Part shown: positions 51,484 through 60,365 of the stretch, in pieces | Layout: each line of letters begins with the position of its first letter | Position numbering within the stretch: position 1 is the stretch's first letter | Assembly (NCBI RefSeq): GCF_001650735.1 | Contig: NZ_LXVY01000001.1 | Coordinates: 212,772 to 276,771, forward strand | Source: Sphingomonas sp. TDK1 | GTDB taxonomy: Bacteria > Pseudomonadota > Alphaproteobacteria > Sphingomonadales > Sphingomonadaceae | DNA length: 64,000 nucleotides | Reading direction: 5' to 3' | The notes under the pieces: generated by a model | Seen by the model: the letters and a program-made list of their open reading frames with translations, nothing else | The model's database searches: none | What the model was told of the DNA's origin: nothing | Position numbers and translations under genes: made by a program

Positions 51484-51502
51484 ATTTAAGTCAAGGTTAA
51501 AT
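51484..51502. promoter_or_regulatory. 19-bp palindromic operator, copy 2
   Basis: ATTTAA-GTCAAGG-TTAAAT has arms identical to copy 1 and lies 24 bases before the DUF2975 gene. The two sites are 34 bases apart centre to centre, about three helical turns, so proteins bound there would lie on one DNA face. Confidence 0.6.
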
Positions 51503-51525
51503 TATCGAACTGCCATGGAGCCGCT

Positions 51526-51984
51526 ATGCCGATCGAAACTCTCCGCCGCCGCGCCCGCCTGCTGATGTGGCTGGTGACGGTCCCCTTCGTGCTGCTCTTT
51601 GCCGCCGTCGCGATACTTATCCTCGCGCCGATATGGACGGGGCGCCTCTCGGGGCCGATGCTGATCTTCCATCTGCCGATGTGCATTTACGTGTGCGCGA
51701 TCTGGATGGTGCGTCAGGCGCTAAAGTCGATCGCATCGGGCGCTGCATTCGGCCAGGTGCTGCCGCGGCTGTTGTTGCGGATTGGCGCGGCTTTGTTTGC
51801 AGGGGGGCTTGCTAGCGTGTTCGGCGTAACCTTGCTGACCAGATTGCTCTACGGTCGCGGCGCCTTTGCAAATTTCGACGGCGCGGCGATCACCCTCGGC
51901 GTGGTCGGTGCCACCCTCGTCTTGCTCTCGCATCTCCTCGCCCAAGCCTCCGAGATGCGCGAAGAGCTGGACGCGTTCTTCTGA
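51526..51984 (+). CDS. DUF2975 membrane protein
   Basis: A 152-aa protein with four hydrophobic segments (LLMWLVTVPFVLLFAAVAILILAP, LIFHLPMCIYVCAIWMV, LLLRIGAALFAGGLASVFGVTLL, ITLGVVGATLVLLSHLLAQA) and the amphipathic ending ASEMREELDAFF. DUF2975 proteins (YoaS type) are nearly always paired with a small Cro/C1 HTH protein (YozG), as here. Function unknown; membrane sensing is a guess. Its TGA overlaps the next ATG. Confidence 0.85.
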   Translation: MPIETLRRRARLLMWLVTVPFVLLFAAVAILILAPIWTGRLSGPMLIFHLPMCIYVCAIWMVRQALKSIASGAAFGQVLPRLLLRIGAALFAGGLASVFGVTLLTRLLYGRGAFANFDGAAITLGVVGATLVLLSHLLAQASEMREELDAFF

Positions 51985-52214
51985 TGCCGGTCAAGGTCAC
52001 GTTGGACGCCGCACTCGCCAGGCGCGGCATGACGGGCAAGCAGCTCGCCGAAAAAATGGGGCTCAGCGAAACCCAGTTATCACTGTTCCGCTCGGGCAAG
52101 GTCCGAGGTATTCGCTTCGCCACTTTGGCGAAGATGTGCGCGGTGCTGGAATGTAAGCCGGGTGAATTGCTCGATTACGACGCCGACGCCTCGGACCTCG
52201 CTCTGAAGGATTGA
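51984..52214 (+). CDS. small Cro/C1-type HTH regulator (YozG-like)
   Basis: A 76-aa protein that is almost all helix-turn-helix: LDAALARRGMTGKQLAEKMGLSETQLSLFRSGKVRGIRFATLAKMCAVLECKPGELLDY. The ATG at 51984 shares a base with the DUF2975 stop. It most likely controls its own operon and the divergent ABC transporter through the ATTTAA-N7-TTAAAT sites. Confidence 0.88.
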   Translation: MPVKVTLDAALARRGMTGKQLAEKMGLSETQLSLFRSGKVRGIRFATLAKMCAVLECKPGELLDYDADASDLALKD

Positions 52215-52616
52215 GGTACGCGTGGAGCCACTCGACAACGAATGCCTCCAGTTGCTGGCGGCAGGGTATGGACTTTTCTCCAGAAGTTACTGGTATGCAA
52301 TCGGCCCGAAGTTCGTCAATCAACGATGGCATTCCTTCAGGGCTGGAGCGTCTGTTATCGCAGAAGGCCGCTATTCAATTGGCGATTTGAACCGCGCCGG
52401 GCCTGCCGGACAAAGCCTCTTATGGTCGCTGGCGAAGGGGGCGGCCGGTTCGAGCAGCGGTGGCGCTATCCGGACGAAGATGGAGCCTATGAGGCGCCGA
52501 AGCTGGACGCTGCAGGGTTGTAGCGCACGTCCTATCCTCCGCCATTTGCGCTATCGGACGGCTGCAATTCGCCATGCGCTTCTACCGAACCAAAAGACGC
52601 TTGATCAATAACTCTA
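52215..52616. other. intergenic region, no convincing gene
   Basis: About 400 bases between the HTH gene and the PadR gene. A frame starting with GTG at 52222 is open for 129 codons but has no recognisable domain and atypical composition. I see nothing else. Confidence 0.45.
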
Positions 52617-52632
52617 CATATGTTGTTATATG
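52617..52632. promoter_or_regulatory. candidate PadR operator overlapping the padR start
   Basis: CATAT-GTTGTT-ATATG is an inverted repeat with perfect 5-base arms that runs into the first possible ATG of the PadR gene. PadR-family operators are AT-rich dyads of this kind, so self-repression is likely. Confidence 0.45.
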
Positions 52633-52938
52633 GTAATGCGTCGCCTTCGCCGTCCCTCTTCGCAAATGCGCCTGCTGCTGAAAGCACTCGTGACGCGAGC
52701 CCCTGCGTGGTGCCATGGCTACGAATTGATGAAGGAAACCGGCCTGTTGTCCGGCACGCTCTATCCGCTGCTGATGCGCATGACGGATCAGGGGCTCGTC
52801 GAGGCGGTGTGGCAAGCGCCCGAACAACCCGGACGGCCGCCTAGGCATGCATATCGCCTCACCGCAGAAGGCGTGCGGCTGGCACAAGCGCAGGTCGAAA
52901 CATCCGAAGCGGTCGACGGGGGTCTGGCCTCCGCATGA
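52630..52938 (+). CDS. PadR family regulator
   Basis: A 102-aa winged-helix protein: RLLLKALVTRAPAWCHGYELMKETGLLSGTLYPLLMRMTDQGLVEAVWQ then RPPRHAYRLTAEGVRLAQ, the PadR recognition helix and wing. Two ATG codons (52630, 52636) are possible and neither has a good ribosome site. Its stop overlaps the next gene by 4 bases (ATGA). The ligand is unknown. Members of this family often govern a membrane protein encoded directly downstream, as here. Confidence 0.87.
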   Translation: MVMRRLRRPSSQMRLLLKALVTRAPAWCHGYELMKETGLLSGTLYPLLMRMTDQGLVEAVWQAPEQPGRPPRHAYRLTAEGVRLAQAQVETSEAVDGGLASA

Positions 52939-53573
52939 GACAGGCGCTGCCCCGATTGCTGCTGGCCCTGGCGATGCAACTGCTGGGATCCCACCGCCGC
53001 AACTGGGCGCTGGCGATGGCGTCCGAGTTCGAGATCGCAGCCCGCGACGGGCAGGCATTCCGCTTTGCGTTCGGCTGCCTGCTGGGTGCGTGCCGCTCCT
53101 TGCCGGACCATGCCGAGGGCCGCTTCACGCTGGCGAGCTACGCCCTGGTCTTCGGGCTGTTCCTGCCGATGGCAACGGCGCTGTCGATGGCGGCGGCGTC
53201 CGGCTTTCCCTTCGTCGAAGCGCGCGACGGCATCCATGGTTTGGTTTTGGGAAGCGGATCCCATCGCGTGCTGCTGGATGCAGGCTCCCTGGCGTTGGGG
53301 CCCGCGCTGACGCTGGTGATGCTGCTGCTCGCCACCTGCCACCTGCCGGCGGCGTGGTGGGTGCTGGAGCGCGACTGGCACCGCGTCGCAACGGCCCTGC
53401 GCCTCGCCGCAGCGATCATGGCGACGCTCGCGATCGTCACCGCCTGCGCGGCGCTGGACGCCGCGGTGTTGCTGGTGCCGTTCCTGGCGCTGGTCGCCGA
53501 GGCCGTCACCATCGCCGGCCTGGCGCGCTTCGAGGACGCGGCTCCCGCCGAGGAGACGACCGCGATTTTCTGA
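52935..53573 (+). CDS. hypothetical membrane protein paired with PadR
   Basis: A 212-aa protein. The N-terminal segment (LLLALAMQLLGSHRRNWALAMASEFEIA, then AFGCLLGACRSL) is followed by several membrane spans (YALVFGLFLPMATALSMAAA, SLALGPALTLVMLLLATCHLPAAWW, LAAAIMATLAIVTACAALDAAVLLVPFLAL). It matches no family I can name. The HRRNWALAMASEFE motif recalls permease-associated proteins regulated by PadR in proteobacteria. It is translationally coupled to the PadR gene. Confidence 0.7.
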   Translation: MRQALPRLLLALAMQLLGSHRRNWALAMASEFEIAARDGQAFRFAFGCLLGACRSLPDHAEGRFTLASYALVFGLFLPMATALSMAAASGFPFVEARDGIHGLVLGSGSHRVLLDAGSLALGPALTLVMLLLATCHLPAAWWVLERDWHRVATALRLAAAIMATLAIVTACAALDAAVLLVPFLALVAEAVTIAGLARFEDAAPAEETTAIF

Positions 53574-53597
53574 CTGTACGGGACAAGGAGGGGACGG

Positions 53598-55145
53598 ATG
53601 CAGCGCATGGTCGCAATTGCCGGGAGCTGGTTCTTGGAGGTCGTCCGGCCGATCGCGCGTGCCGTGCCCCTCGGCATCGCGTTGCTGGCGACAAGCCCGG
53701 CAGCGGCGCAGACGAGCGCGGCCCTGGGCGTGAATGAATGGGCTGTCTATGGCGCGCCCTACGGCCATGCGCGCGATTCCGCCGTGCCGGGATCCGCAAT
53801 CCTCGTCGTGGCGCCGGGGACGCCGTCACCCACGCCATGGTCGCGCGGCGCCGTCGTTCCGATACCGGACGCGCTTGCCGCGGGCGAGCGGATCACCGTC
53901 GTCTTCTGGGCGCGCGCCGCGCGTCCGACGCACCTGACAATCGCAGTGCAGGGGCCTGCGCCGGACTATGCCCGCGTGACCGCCGCCGACGTCAACCTGA
54001 CGACACGCTGGCAGCGCATCGTCCTTCGCGGCACTGCGCCGCATGCTCTCGCAGCGACGTCGCAGTCGCTTTCGGTGCCGTTAGGCCAGGCGGCCGCGCG
54101 GGTCGAACTGGGGCCCGTCGCCGTGCTTCGCGGTACCGCCGACGATACGGCGATCGCCCGTGCCTTTGCCAAGTTCCAGCCGTCCGAAATCACGACCGAC
54201 GTCCGCATCGCCAGTGCCCCGGGTGTGACCCTGGCGGGCACGTTGCATTTCCCGACCGCGACCGCGCAGGCGCGCGTCCCCCTGGTCGTGGTGATCCAGG
54301 GCCATGGCCCGAACGGGCGGGGCGGCTTTACGGAAATCGTCAAGCGGCTGACCGCCCACGGCATTGCCGTGCTCGAATATGACAAGCGCGGCGTCGGCCA
54401 GTCCACCGGCACGTACGAGGAGGATGCCGAGAAGCTGACGGCGGATGCTGCCGCCGTTGTCGCCGCCATGCGCCGCCGCCCGGACATCGACGGCCGCCGT
54501 ATCGCCCTGGTCGGCCACAGCCAGGGCGGCGTGATCGCGCCGGCGGTCGCTGCCGCCGATCCGAACGTCGCCGCGATTGTGATGCTGGCAGGATCGGTCG
54601 GGGACGGCTTGGCCTATCTTCGGCGGGCCATCTACAATCAGATGATCGTCGCGGGGCGCCCGCCCGAAAGGGCCGCGACGGCCGCCGATGCGGCGACGAC
54701 GCTGCTGCAGGCACGGGTCGACGGCAAGGACGCGGAGACGATAGTGCGGCTCCGGGCGACGGTGATCGAGCGGTTCGAGGCCGCGGGCTTTCCGCGTCCC
54801 CAGGCGGAAGCTGCCCTGGCGATGATCGACACCGAGGAGGCCGGAAGGGCGAGCAAGCTGCGCTCCGCGTCGGACCTGCGATCGCTCGTCATCCCCGTCC
54901 TGGCCGTGTTCGGCTCCAAGGATCCGCTGGTCGTCGCGTCCGACGAGGCGGCCGAAGCTCGCAAGGCGCTGGCGAACAACCCACGGGGGCAGGTGGTGGT
55001 GCTGGAAGGGCTCAGCCACTGGTTCCAGGAAGGTACCGTGACGGGCGGCGAAGAGGAAGTGGCAAGGCTGGGGCCGAACGCCGGTTCCCCGCGCCTAGTG
55101 ACGCTCGTCGGTGACTGGCTGCAGAACGTCCTGACGGCGAAGTGA
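53598..55145 (+). CDS. secreted alpha/beta hydrolase
   Basis: A 515-aa protein with signal AVPLGIALLATSPAAA. Residues about 40-175 form a beta-rich domain resembling a carbohydrate-binding module (VVFWARAARPTHLTIAVQG). The catalytic domain follows: VVVIQGHGPNGRGGF (oxyanion region), EYDKRGVGQSTGTYEED, nucleophile Ser in ALVGHSQGGVIAP, acidic residue in VFGSKDPLV and His in LEGLSHWFQEG. It is probably an esterase or peptidase-like hydrolase of the periplasm. AAGGAGGGGA precedes the ATG, 24 bases after the PadR-linked gene, so the three may be one operon. Confidence 0.83.
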   Translation: MQRMVAIAGSWFLEVVRPIARAVPLGIALLATSPAAAQTSAALGVNEWAVYGAPYGHARDSAVPGSAILVVAPGTPSPTPWSRGAVVPIPDALAAGERITVVFWARAARPTHLTIAVQGPAPDYARVTAADVNLTTRWQRIVLRGTAPHALAATSQSLSVPLGQAAARVELGPVAVLRGTADDTAIARAFAKFQPSEITTDVRIASAPGVTLAGTLHFPTATAQARVPLVVVIQGHGPNGRGGFTEIVKRLTAHGIAVLEYDKRGVGQSTGTYEEDAEKLTADAAAVVAAMRRRPDIDGRRIALVGHSQGGVIAPAVAAADPNVAAIVMLAGSVGDGLAYLRRAIYNQMIVAGRPPERAATAADAATTLLQARVDGKDAETIVRLRATVIERFEAAGFPRPQAEAALAMIDTEEAGRASKLRSASDLRSLVIPVLAVFGSKDPLVVASDEAAEARKALANNPRGQVVVLEGLSHWFQEGTVTGGEEEVARLGPNAGSPRLVTLVGDWLQNVLTAK

Positions 55146-55677
55146 TGGTGGCAGGCTGGGAACCGGGCAGGCCGCGCAGAGCAATCATCGCACATGAGGA
55201 CGAGGCTCTCTTGACGCAACGTGAAACGCCGCGATTATAGATCACGGCTGACAACTTGAACCATCGCGGCATTCTCTGAGCTAGCCGATAGGGAACATGC
55301 AAAGCTGAATGCCCGGTCATGGCAATACCTGACGTTCAACTTATAGCTAGGGAACGGCAGCAACGTCCCAATATCGGCTGGTTCAACCGCCACTCACAGC
55401 ATCTGACGAACGGCAGGCTTCAGGACCGCCGCAAGAACGTTTGAATGACCGGGATCGGGCGCGCTGCTGCCTGGTGCCCCCACCCGCCGCCCCGTGGCCT
55501 CTCCCGACCAGATCATTCCGTAAAATTTTGAGGATACGATGCCCGCTTCTGCCGAGAGCTGCCATCCAAGCTCGCCCCCTCGAATCCATGCCAGCCTGCG
55601 ACCAACATCTTTTTAGACTTCGCCGATGCATACATAGACGAACAGCACCGAGCCGGTGGCGAAGCTGGCCTCATCGC
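55146..55677. other. intergenic region, no gene
   Basis: About 530 bases between convergent genes. GC is lower than around it. I see no intact gene, RNA or strong hairpin. Confidence 0.5.
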
Positions 55678-56256
55678 TTACATCAGCTTCTCGAGCAGAG
55701 CCTGAGCAGCGCGCTGCAGGAGCAACACCGGATCGGCGCCGTCCGTCGTCAGCAACTGCGACGTTGCGACCGGCGCGCCGCAAAAGTCGAAGATCCCTTC
55801 TTCGATCTGGATCCGCATCGCCTGGCGATATCCGCGTTTCGTGTAGGTTCGGTCGGCAGCGCCCGCGATCGCTACGAGATGCACCGTTAACCGGCCGAGC
55901 TTCTTGGCGATGCCTCCGCCTGCGTTCTCTTCGAAAGCCCATCCCGAGATGAAGACTCGATCGATCCACCCTTTCAATAGGGCAGGCATCGACCACCAAT
56001 AGACCGGATAGACGAGGATCAGATGATCCGCGCGATCAAGCCGGCGCTGTTCCTGCAGGACGTCTGCCGGTGCCGGGGCGCCTGCCGCGAAGGCGGCATG
56101 ATCGGCTGCGCCAAAGACCGGAACGAACCGCTCGGCGACGAGGTCGGCGATTTCCACGGTGTGCCCCTTGGCTTCCAGCGCGTCGCCAAGCGCGGTTGCC
56201 ACCGATCGGGTCAGAGAGACGGCGGCGGGGTGGACCACGACTATCACGGCATGCAT
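55678..56256 (-). CDS. NAD(P)H-dependent flavin oxidoreductase (quinone reductase-like)
   Basis: A 192-aa flavodoxin-fold enzyme: VIVVVHPAAVSLTRSVATALGDALEAKGHTVEIADL at the N-terminus and the family hallmark DHLILVYPVYWWSMPALLKGWIDRVF, then WAFEE. It belongs to the NQO1/KefF-like group that transfers two electrons from NAD(P)H to quinones or nitro compounds through FMN. The start at 56256 (MHAVIV) has GGAG upstream. It stands 72 bases from the GH15 gene on the same strand. Confidence 0.87.
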   Translation of the reverse strand: MHAVIVVVHPAAVSLTRSVATALGDALEAKGHTVEIADLVAERFVPVFGAADHAAFAAGAPAPADVLQEQRRLDRADHLILVYPVYWWSMPALLKGWIDRVFISGWAFEENAGGGIAKKLGRLTVHLVAIAGAADRTYTKRGYRQAMRIQIEEGIFDFCGAPVATSQLLTTDGADPVLLLQRAAQALLEKLM

Positions 56257-56328
56257 TCCGCCATTCTCCAGATATCGCCTGCGGGGGCTGCGTGGCATCG
56301 ATGATGACGCGCGATCGTGAAGCCGCTT

Positions 56329-58140
56329 TCAAGGCTGCCAGAGCGGCCGGTGCGACGGGTCGAGCTTCCTGTCGAGGAAATGCGCGGCGCTGATGAAGGC
56401 CAGGTGCGTCAGCGCTTGCGGAAAATTGCCAAGTGCCAGGCCCTGGGGGTCGGTTTCTTCGGCAAACAGGCCCAGATCATTGCCGTAGGCGACCCCTTTC
56501 GCCAGGATCATCTGTGCCTCCTCCAGCCGTCCCGCGCGGGCGAGACACTCCGCATACCAAAAGGTGCAGGTGGTGAAGGCACCCTCCCGCCCTTCCAACC
56601 CGTCGTCGCTGCGGTAGCGATAGACCAGCCCGTCGTCGCAAAGCTGCGCGCCGATCGCATCGAGCGTCTTGAGCCACACGGGATCGGTGGAAGAGACGAA
56701 GCGCACGAGCGGCAGCATCAGCAGCGCCGCGTCAAGGGCGGTGCCCCCGCGCGCCTGCACGAAATAGCCATGCTCAGGGTGCCTGAAATTGCTCCAGACA
56801 TCATCGACAATGGCGTCGCGCGCCTCCGCCCAGGCAACCAACGGCGCCGGCAGTGATCGTTTCTTCGCCAACCGGATGGCGCGGTCCAGCGCGACCCAGC
56901 ACATCACGCGCGAATGGAGAAAGTGGCGCGGCTCCGAACGCATTTCCCAGATGCCAGCGTCGGGCGACTGCCAGTGTTCGATCACGTGCTCGACTAGCCC
57001 GCAGACATGCTGCCAGCCTTCGTGTGGAATGGCGGGGCCGTATTTGTTTGCCAAATAGGCACTGTCGAGAAGGTCGCCGAAGATGTCGAGTTGGGTCTGC
57101 TTGCTCGCCGCATTGCCGATTCGCACGGGACGGCTGTCCGCATAGCCTGCGAGATTCGGCAGCGCACGCTCCTCACCCGGCAGTGTTCCGTCAAGCGCAT
57201 ACAGGATTCGCAGCGGATTGTCGTGGTCGGACGCCATGATGCGGCGCCCCACCCACCGATAGAAATGTTCGGCCTCGTCGATGAACCCCAGCCGGAGAAA
57301 GGCATAGACGGTGAAGGATGCGTCGCGGATCCAGGTTGCGCGATAGTCCCAGTTGCGCTCGCCGCCCCTGGTCTCGGGAAGCGAGAAGGTTGCCGCAGCG
57401 GCGATCGAGCCATGCCGCGCGGAGGTCAGCAGCTTCAGCGTGAGGGCGGAGCGGAGCACCTGCTCGCGCCAACGGCCGCGATAGGTGGTCTTGCCCAGCC
57501 AGGATCGCCATTCCTGCGTGCTCGCCGCAATCTGGGCCAGCACCGCAGCGTCGTCCGGCGGCGACATGCCGTCATCGCCGAGCACGAACCAGGCGCTTTC
57601 GCCCTTGGATAGCGTGAATAGCGCGCTGGCGGATCCCTCCTGCCGATCAAGCTCCACCGAGGCGAAGAGGCAGAGCGAAAGATCCCGGCCGGAAAAGCGG
57701 ACCCCGCCCTTTGTCGCGACAAGCTCGGGCACCTCGCGTGCATAGTCGAAGCGCGGCGCGCACCGCATGGTGAAGCGGACGGTCCCGCTGGTCACGGTCA
57801 AGCGGCGGATCAGGCAGCGCGCCTCGCTCCCGGCGCGGCGGCGCGCCTCGGGCTGCGGCATCACGTCGACCACTTCCGCGCTGCCGTCCGCGCCCATCCA
57901 CCGCGTCAGCAGCACATTAGTATCCGGCACGTAAAGCTGAAGGTGACGCGGCTGATCGACTTCCGGCCGGATTTCGAAGGCGCCACCCTGTTCCGGGTCC
58001 AGCAGGTCTGCGAAGATCGTCGGACTGTCGAGCGAAGGCCAGCAGAGATAGTCGATCGTACCGTTCCGCGCGACCAGCGCCGCTGTCTCCAGATCGCCGA
58101 TAATGCCGTGCTCGCCAATCGTCCGCAGCGGCCTAGCCAT
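56329..58140 (-). CDS. GH15 glucoamylase/trehalase-like protein
   Basis: A 603-aa cytoplasmic GH15 enzyme: IGEHGIIGDLETAALVARNGTIDYLCWPSLDSPTIFA at the start, GGERNWDYRATWIRDASFTVYAFLRLGF in the alpha/alpha barrel, an acidic residue in SPDAGIWEMR and another in LGLFAEETD. No signal peptide is present. This branch includes the bacterial GH15 trehalases as well as glucan 1,4-alpha-glucosidases, and the sequence alone does not decide. Its start overlaps the upstream SDR stop by 8 bases, so the two are coupled. Confidence 0.88.
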   Translation of the reverse strand: MARPLRTIGEHGIIGDLETAALVARNGTIDYLCWPSLDSPTIFADLLDPEQGGAFEIRPEVDQPRHLQLYVPDTNVLLTRWMGADGSAEVVDVMPQPEARRRAGSEARCLIRRLTVTSGTVRFTMRCAPRFDYAREVPELVATKGGVRFSGRDLSLCLFASVELDRQEGSASALFTLSKGESAWFVLGDDGMSPPDDAAVLAQIAASTQEWRSWLGKTTYRGRWREQVLRSALTLKLLTSARHGSIAAAATFSLPETRGGERNWDYRATWIRDASFTVYAFLRLGFIDEAEHFYRWVGRRIMASDHDNPLRILYALDGTLPGEERALPNLAGYADSRPVRIGNAASKQTQLDIFGDLLDSAYLANKYGPAIPHEGWQHVCGLVEHVIEHWQSPDAGIWEMRSEPRHFLHSRVMCWVALDRAIRLAKKRSLPAPLVAWAEARDAIVDDVWSNFRHPEHGYFVQARGGTALDAALLMLPLVRFVSSTDPVWLKTLDAIGAQLCDDGLVYRYRSDDGLEGREGAFTTCTFWYAECLARAGRLEEAQMILAKGVAYGNDLGLFAEETDPQGLALGNFPQALTHLAFISAAHFLDRKLDPSHRPLWQP

Positions 58141-58945
58141 TGTCGCGGAATTCCGGGTAGAGCGACATGCCGCCGTCGACGAACAGGGTCGTTCCGGTCA
58201 CATAGTCGGCTGCATCCGATGCCAGCCAGACCACCGCGCGCGCCACATCTTCGGGCTCGCCGATGCGGCCATAGGGGATGAGCCGCAACAGCTTCTCCAG
58301 GGCTTCCTGGCTGTCCCAGGCTTCCTTGTTGATCGGGGTCCGGATCGCGCCTGGCGCAACCGCATTGACGCGAATGCCCTCGGCGGCGACTTCCTGCGCC
58401 AGCGAGCGGGTCAGCATCCGCACGCCGCCCTTGGCCGAGGCATAGTTGATATGGCCGGCCCAGGGGATGATCTCGTGCACCGAGCTCATGGTGATGATCG
58501 CCCCGGCGCTGCGGGCGGGGCGATCCTGCTCGGGCTGCGCACGGAAACGCTTCACCGCCTCGCGCGCGCAGAGGAACTGTCCGGTCAGGTTGATCCCGAT
58601 GACGGTATTCCAGTCCTCGAGCGACATCTCGGCGATCGCGGCGTCCTTCTGTACGCCGGAATTGGCGACGAGCAGGTCGATGCGGCCGAAGGCCGCGGCG
58701 GCTTCGTCGAACATGCGGACGACCTCCGCTTCCTCCGCCACATCGGCCTGCACGGCCAGCGCGCGTCCGCCCTTTGCCTGGATGCGGCTCACAAGAGCCT
58801 CGGCGGCTTCGGCGTGCGAATGGTAATTCACCGCGACGGCAGCACCGGCGTCGGCGATCGCCTCGGCGACCGAGAGACCGATGCCCGAGCTCGCACCGGT
58901 AACGATCGCGGCGTGACCCGCCAAAGGGGCATTGGTCGATTGCAT
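58133..58945 (-). CDS. SDR oxidoreductase, glucose 1-dehydrogenase type
   Basis: A 270-aa classical short-chain dehydrogenase. The NAD(P) site is AAIVTGASSGIGLSVAEAI, the active site is MSSVHEIIPWAGHINYASAKGG (Ser ... Tyr-x-x-x-Lys), and the C-terminus ends YVTGTTLFVDGGMSLYPEF. The VHEIIPW motif is typical of glucose 1-dehydrogenases. Coupled to GH15, it may oxidise the glucose that enzyme releases. TGGAG precedes the ATG at 58945. Confidence 0.88.
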   Translation of the reverse strand: MQSTNAPLAGHAAIVTGASSGIGLSVAEAIADAGAAVAVNYHSHAEAAEALVSRIQAKGGRALAVQADVAEEAEVVRMFDEAAAAFGRIDLLVANSGVQKDAAIAEMSLEDWNTVIGINLTGQFLCAREAVKRFRAQPEQDRPARSAGAIITMSSVHEIIPWAGHINYASAKGGVRMLTRSLAQEVAAEGIRVNAVAPGAIRTPINKEAWDSQEALEKLLRLIPYGRIGEPEDVARAVVWLASDAADYVTGTTLFVDGGMSLYPEFRDNG

Positions 58946-59010
58946 GGGAGGTCTCCAGAACATCTCGGATCATCAAAGGCAGTCGGACAAGGCCCGGCCG
59001 GTGGAATCGG

Positions 59011-59868
59011 TTATCGGGAAAACTGTTTCCGATGGTCCTCGATGAAATCGGTGAAACTGTGCGGCGGCTTGCCGGTCAGCCGCTCGATCTCGAACGTGGG
59101 GTCGATGTCGTGATGCCCCGCGACCACGTCGTCGAACTGCACCACCAGCCCCCTGGCCATCCACTTCGAATTCCCCGTCAGGCGCAGGATGGCCCAGAAG
59201 ATCGGCGAGGGCAGGTCGAGATAGCGGACCTTGTGTCCGATCGCCTTCGAGAGGCGGGCGGAGGCCTCCTTCATGTCCAGCGTCTCCGGCCCGGTCAGGA
59301 AATAGGTCGCGCCTTCGTGGCCGTCCTCGGTGAGCACGGTGGCGGCCACCCGGGCGACGTCGCGCGTATCGACCCAGGATACCGATCCGCTGCCCGTCAC
59401 CTGCGGCAGGAAACCCCTGGCGATCGGATCCTTGAACCACAGGAAATTCTGCATGAAGGCCGTGGGCTTCAGGATCGTCCAGCCGATGCCCGCGGCGCGG
59501 AGATGGTGGTCGATCAGCGCATGCGCCTTCGCCCAGGGGACCGGCGACCGCACATTGCCGTCGGAGGCGGAGACCTTCACGATCCGGCCCACCCCGGCCG
59601 CTTTCGCCGCGTCGATCGCGGCGGTCTCCTGCGCCACCTGCTGCGGCGTGGGCGGGGTGATCAGGAACATCGTATCGATGCCCTGCATGGCGGCCGGCAG
59701 CGTTTCGGGCCGGTCGAAATCGCCGAGCACGGCGTCCATTCCCTGCTTGCGGAGGCTCGCGACCTGTTCTTCCTCTCGGCAGAGCGCGCGGAAGGGCGTC
59801 TGGTTCTCCTTGAGAAGTCGGCAGACTTCGCCCCCGATTCCGCCGGTTGCACCTGATACCAAGATCAT
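59011..59868 (-). CDS. NmrA-like NAD(P)-binding protein
   Basis: A 285-aa atypical SDR: MILVSGATGGIGGEVCRLLKENQTPFRALCREEE, DFDRPETLPAAMQGIDTMFLITP, VKVSASDG and WTILKPTAFMQNF. There is no YxxxK catalytic set, as in the NmrA/HSCARG group (quinone or redox sensing). The start at 59868 follows AAAGGAACAGC. It is 14 bases downstream of the MarR stop on the same strand, probably in one operon with it. Confidence 0.87.
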   Translation of the reverse strand: MILVSGATGGIGGEVCRLLKENQTPFRALCREEEQVASLRKQGMDAVLGDFDRPETLPAAMQGIDTMFLITPPTPQQVAQETAAIDAAKAAGVGRIVKVSASDGNVRSPVPWAKAHALIDHHLRAAGIGWTILKPTAFMQNFLWFKDPIARGFLPQVTGSGSVSWVDTRDVARVAATVLTEDGHEGATYFLTGPETLDMKEASARLSKAIGHKVRYLDLPSPIFWAILRLTGNSKWMARGLVVQFDDVVAGHHDIDPTFEIERLTGKPPHSFTDFIEDHRKQFSR

Positions 59869-59882
59869 GACAGCTGTTCCTT

Positions 59883-60365
59883 TCAAGCGTCGGGACTGGG
59901 GTTTGAAGGCGGGGCGGTCCGGTCGAGCCACTCGGCTAGAATCGCGCTTACCGCTTCAAGGGTGTGCACGGCGTCCTTGATCCGCGCGGAGCCGACCCGG
60001 TCGGCAATCTCGCTGTCGAGTGCCGCGACCGCCTGCTCGGCGTTGGCGACGGCAGCGGTGCCGGCGTCGGTGAGCACGATCAGCTTCGCCCGGCGGTGGT
60101 GCGGGTTGGCGCGCAATTCCACCAGGCCGCGCTCGGCGAGCAAGTCGACGATGCGCTGCACCGCCTGTCGGGTCAGGCCCATGTTGCGCGCGATCGACGC
60201 CGTGGGGAGAGGCACGGGCGAGTAGCGCAGCGCGCCGAGCACCTGCCACCAGGCGCTGGTGAGCCCTAGAGGAGCGACCAGTTCATTTCCTGTGGCGATC
60301 AACCGCCCGCTCGTTGCGAACACGGCGAGCGCGAGCGCGCGTGCATCCGTTATCTGGCCCGACAT
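59883..60365 (-). CDS. MarR family regulator
   Basis: A 160-aa winged-helix protein: SRLIATGNELVAPLGLTSAWWQVLGALRYS-type dimer helix (LIATGNELVAPLGLTSAWWQ), IARNMGLTRQAVQRIVDLLAERGLVELRANPHHRRAKLIVLTDAG. It should repress its own operon with the NmrA-like gene. A GACA-N6-TGTC dyad lies 23 bases upstream. Confidence 0.88.
   Translation of the reverse strand: MSGQITDARALALAVFATSGRLIATGNELVAPLGLTSAWWQVLGALRYSPVPLPTASIARNMGLTRQAVQRIVDLLAERGLVELRANPHHRRAKLIVLTDAGTAAVANAEQAVAALDSEIADRVGSARIKDAVHTLEAVSAILAEWLDRTAPPSNPSPDA

Noticed and set aside
52222..52611. A 129-codon frame after the HTH gene
   Set aside because: No domain and unlike the codon use of neighbours; kept as intergenic.
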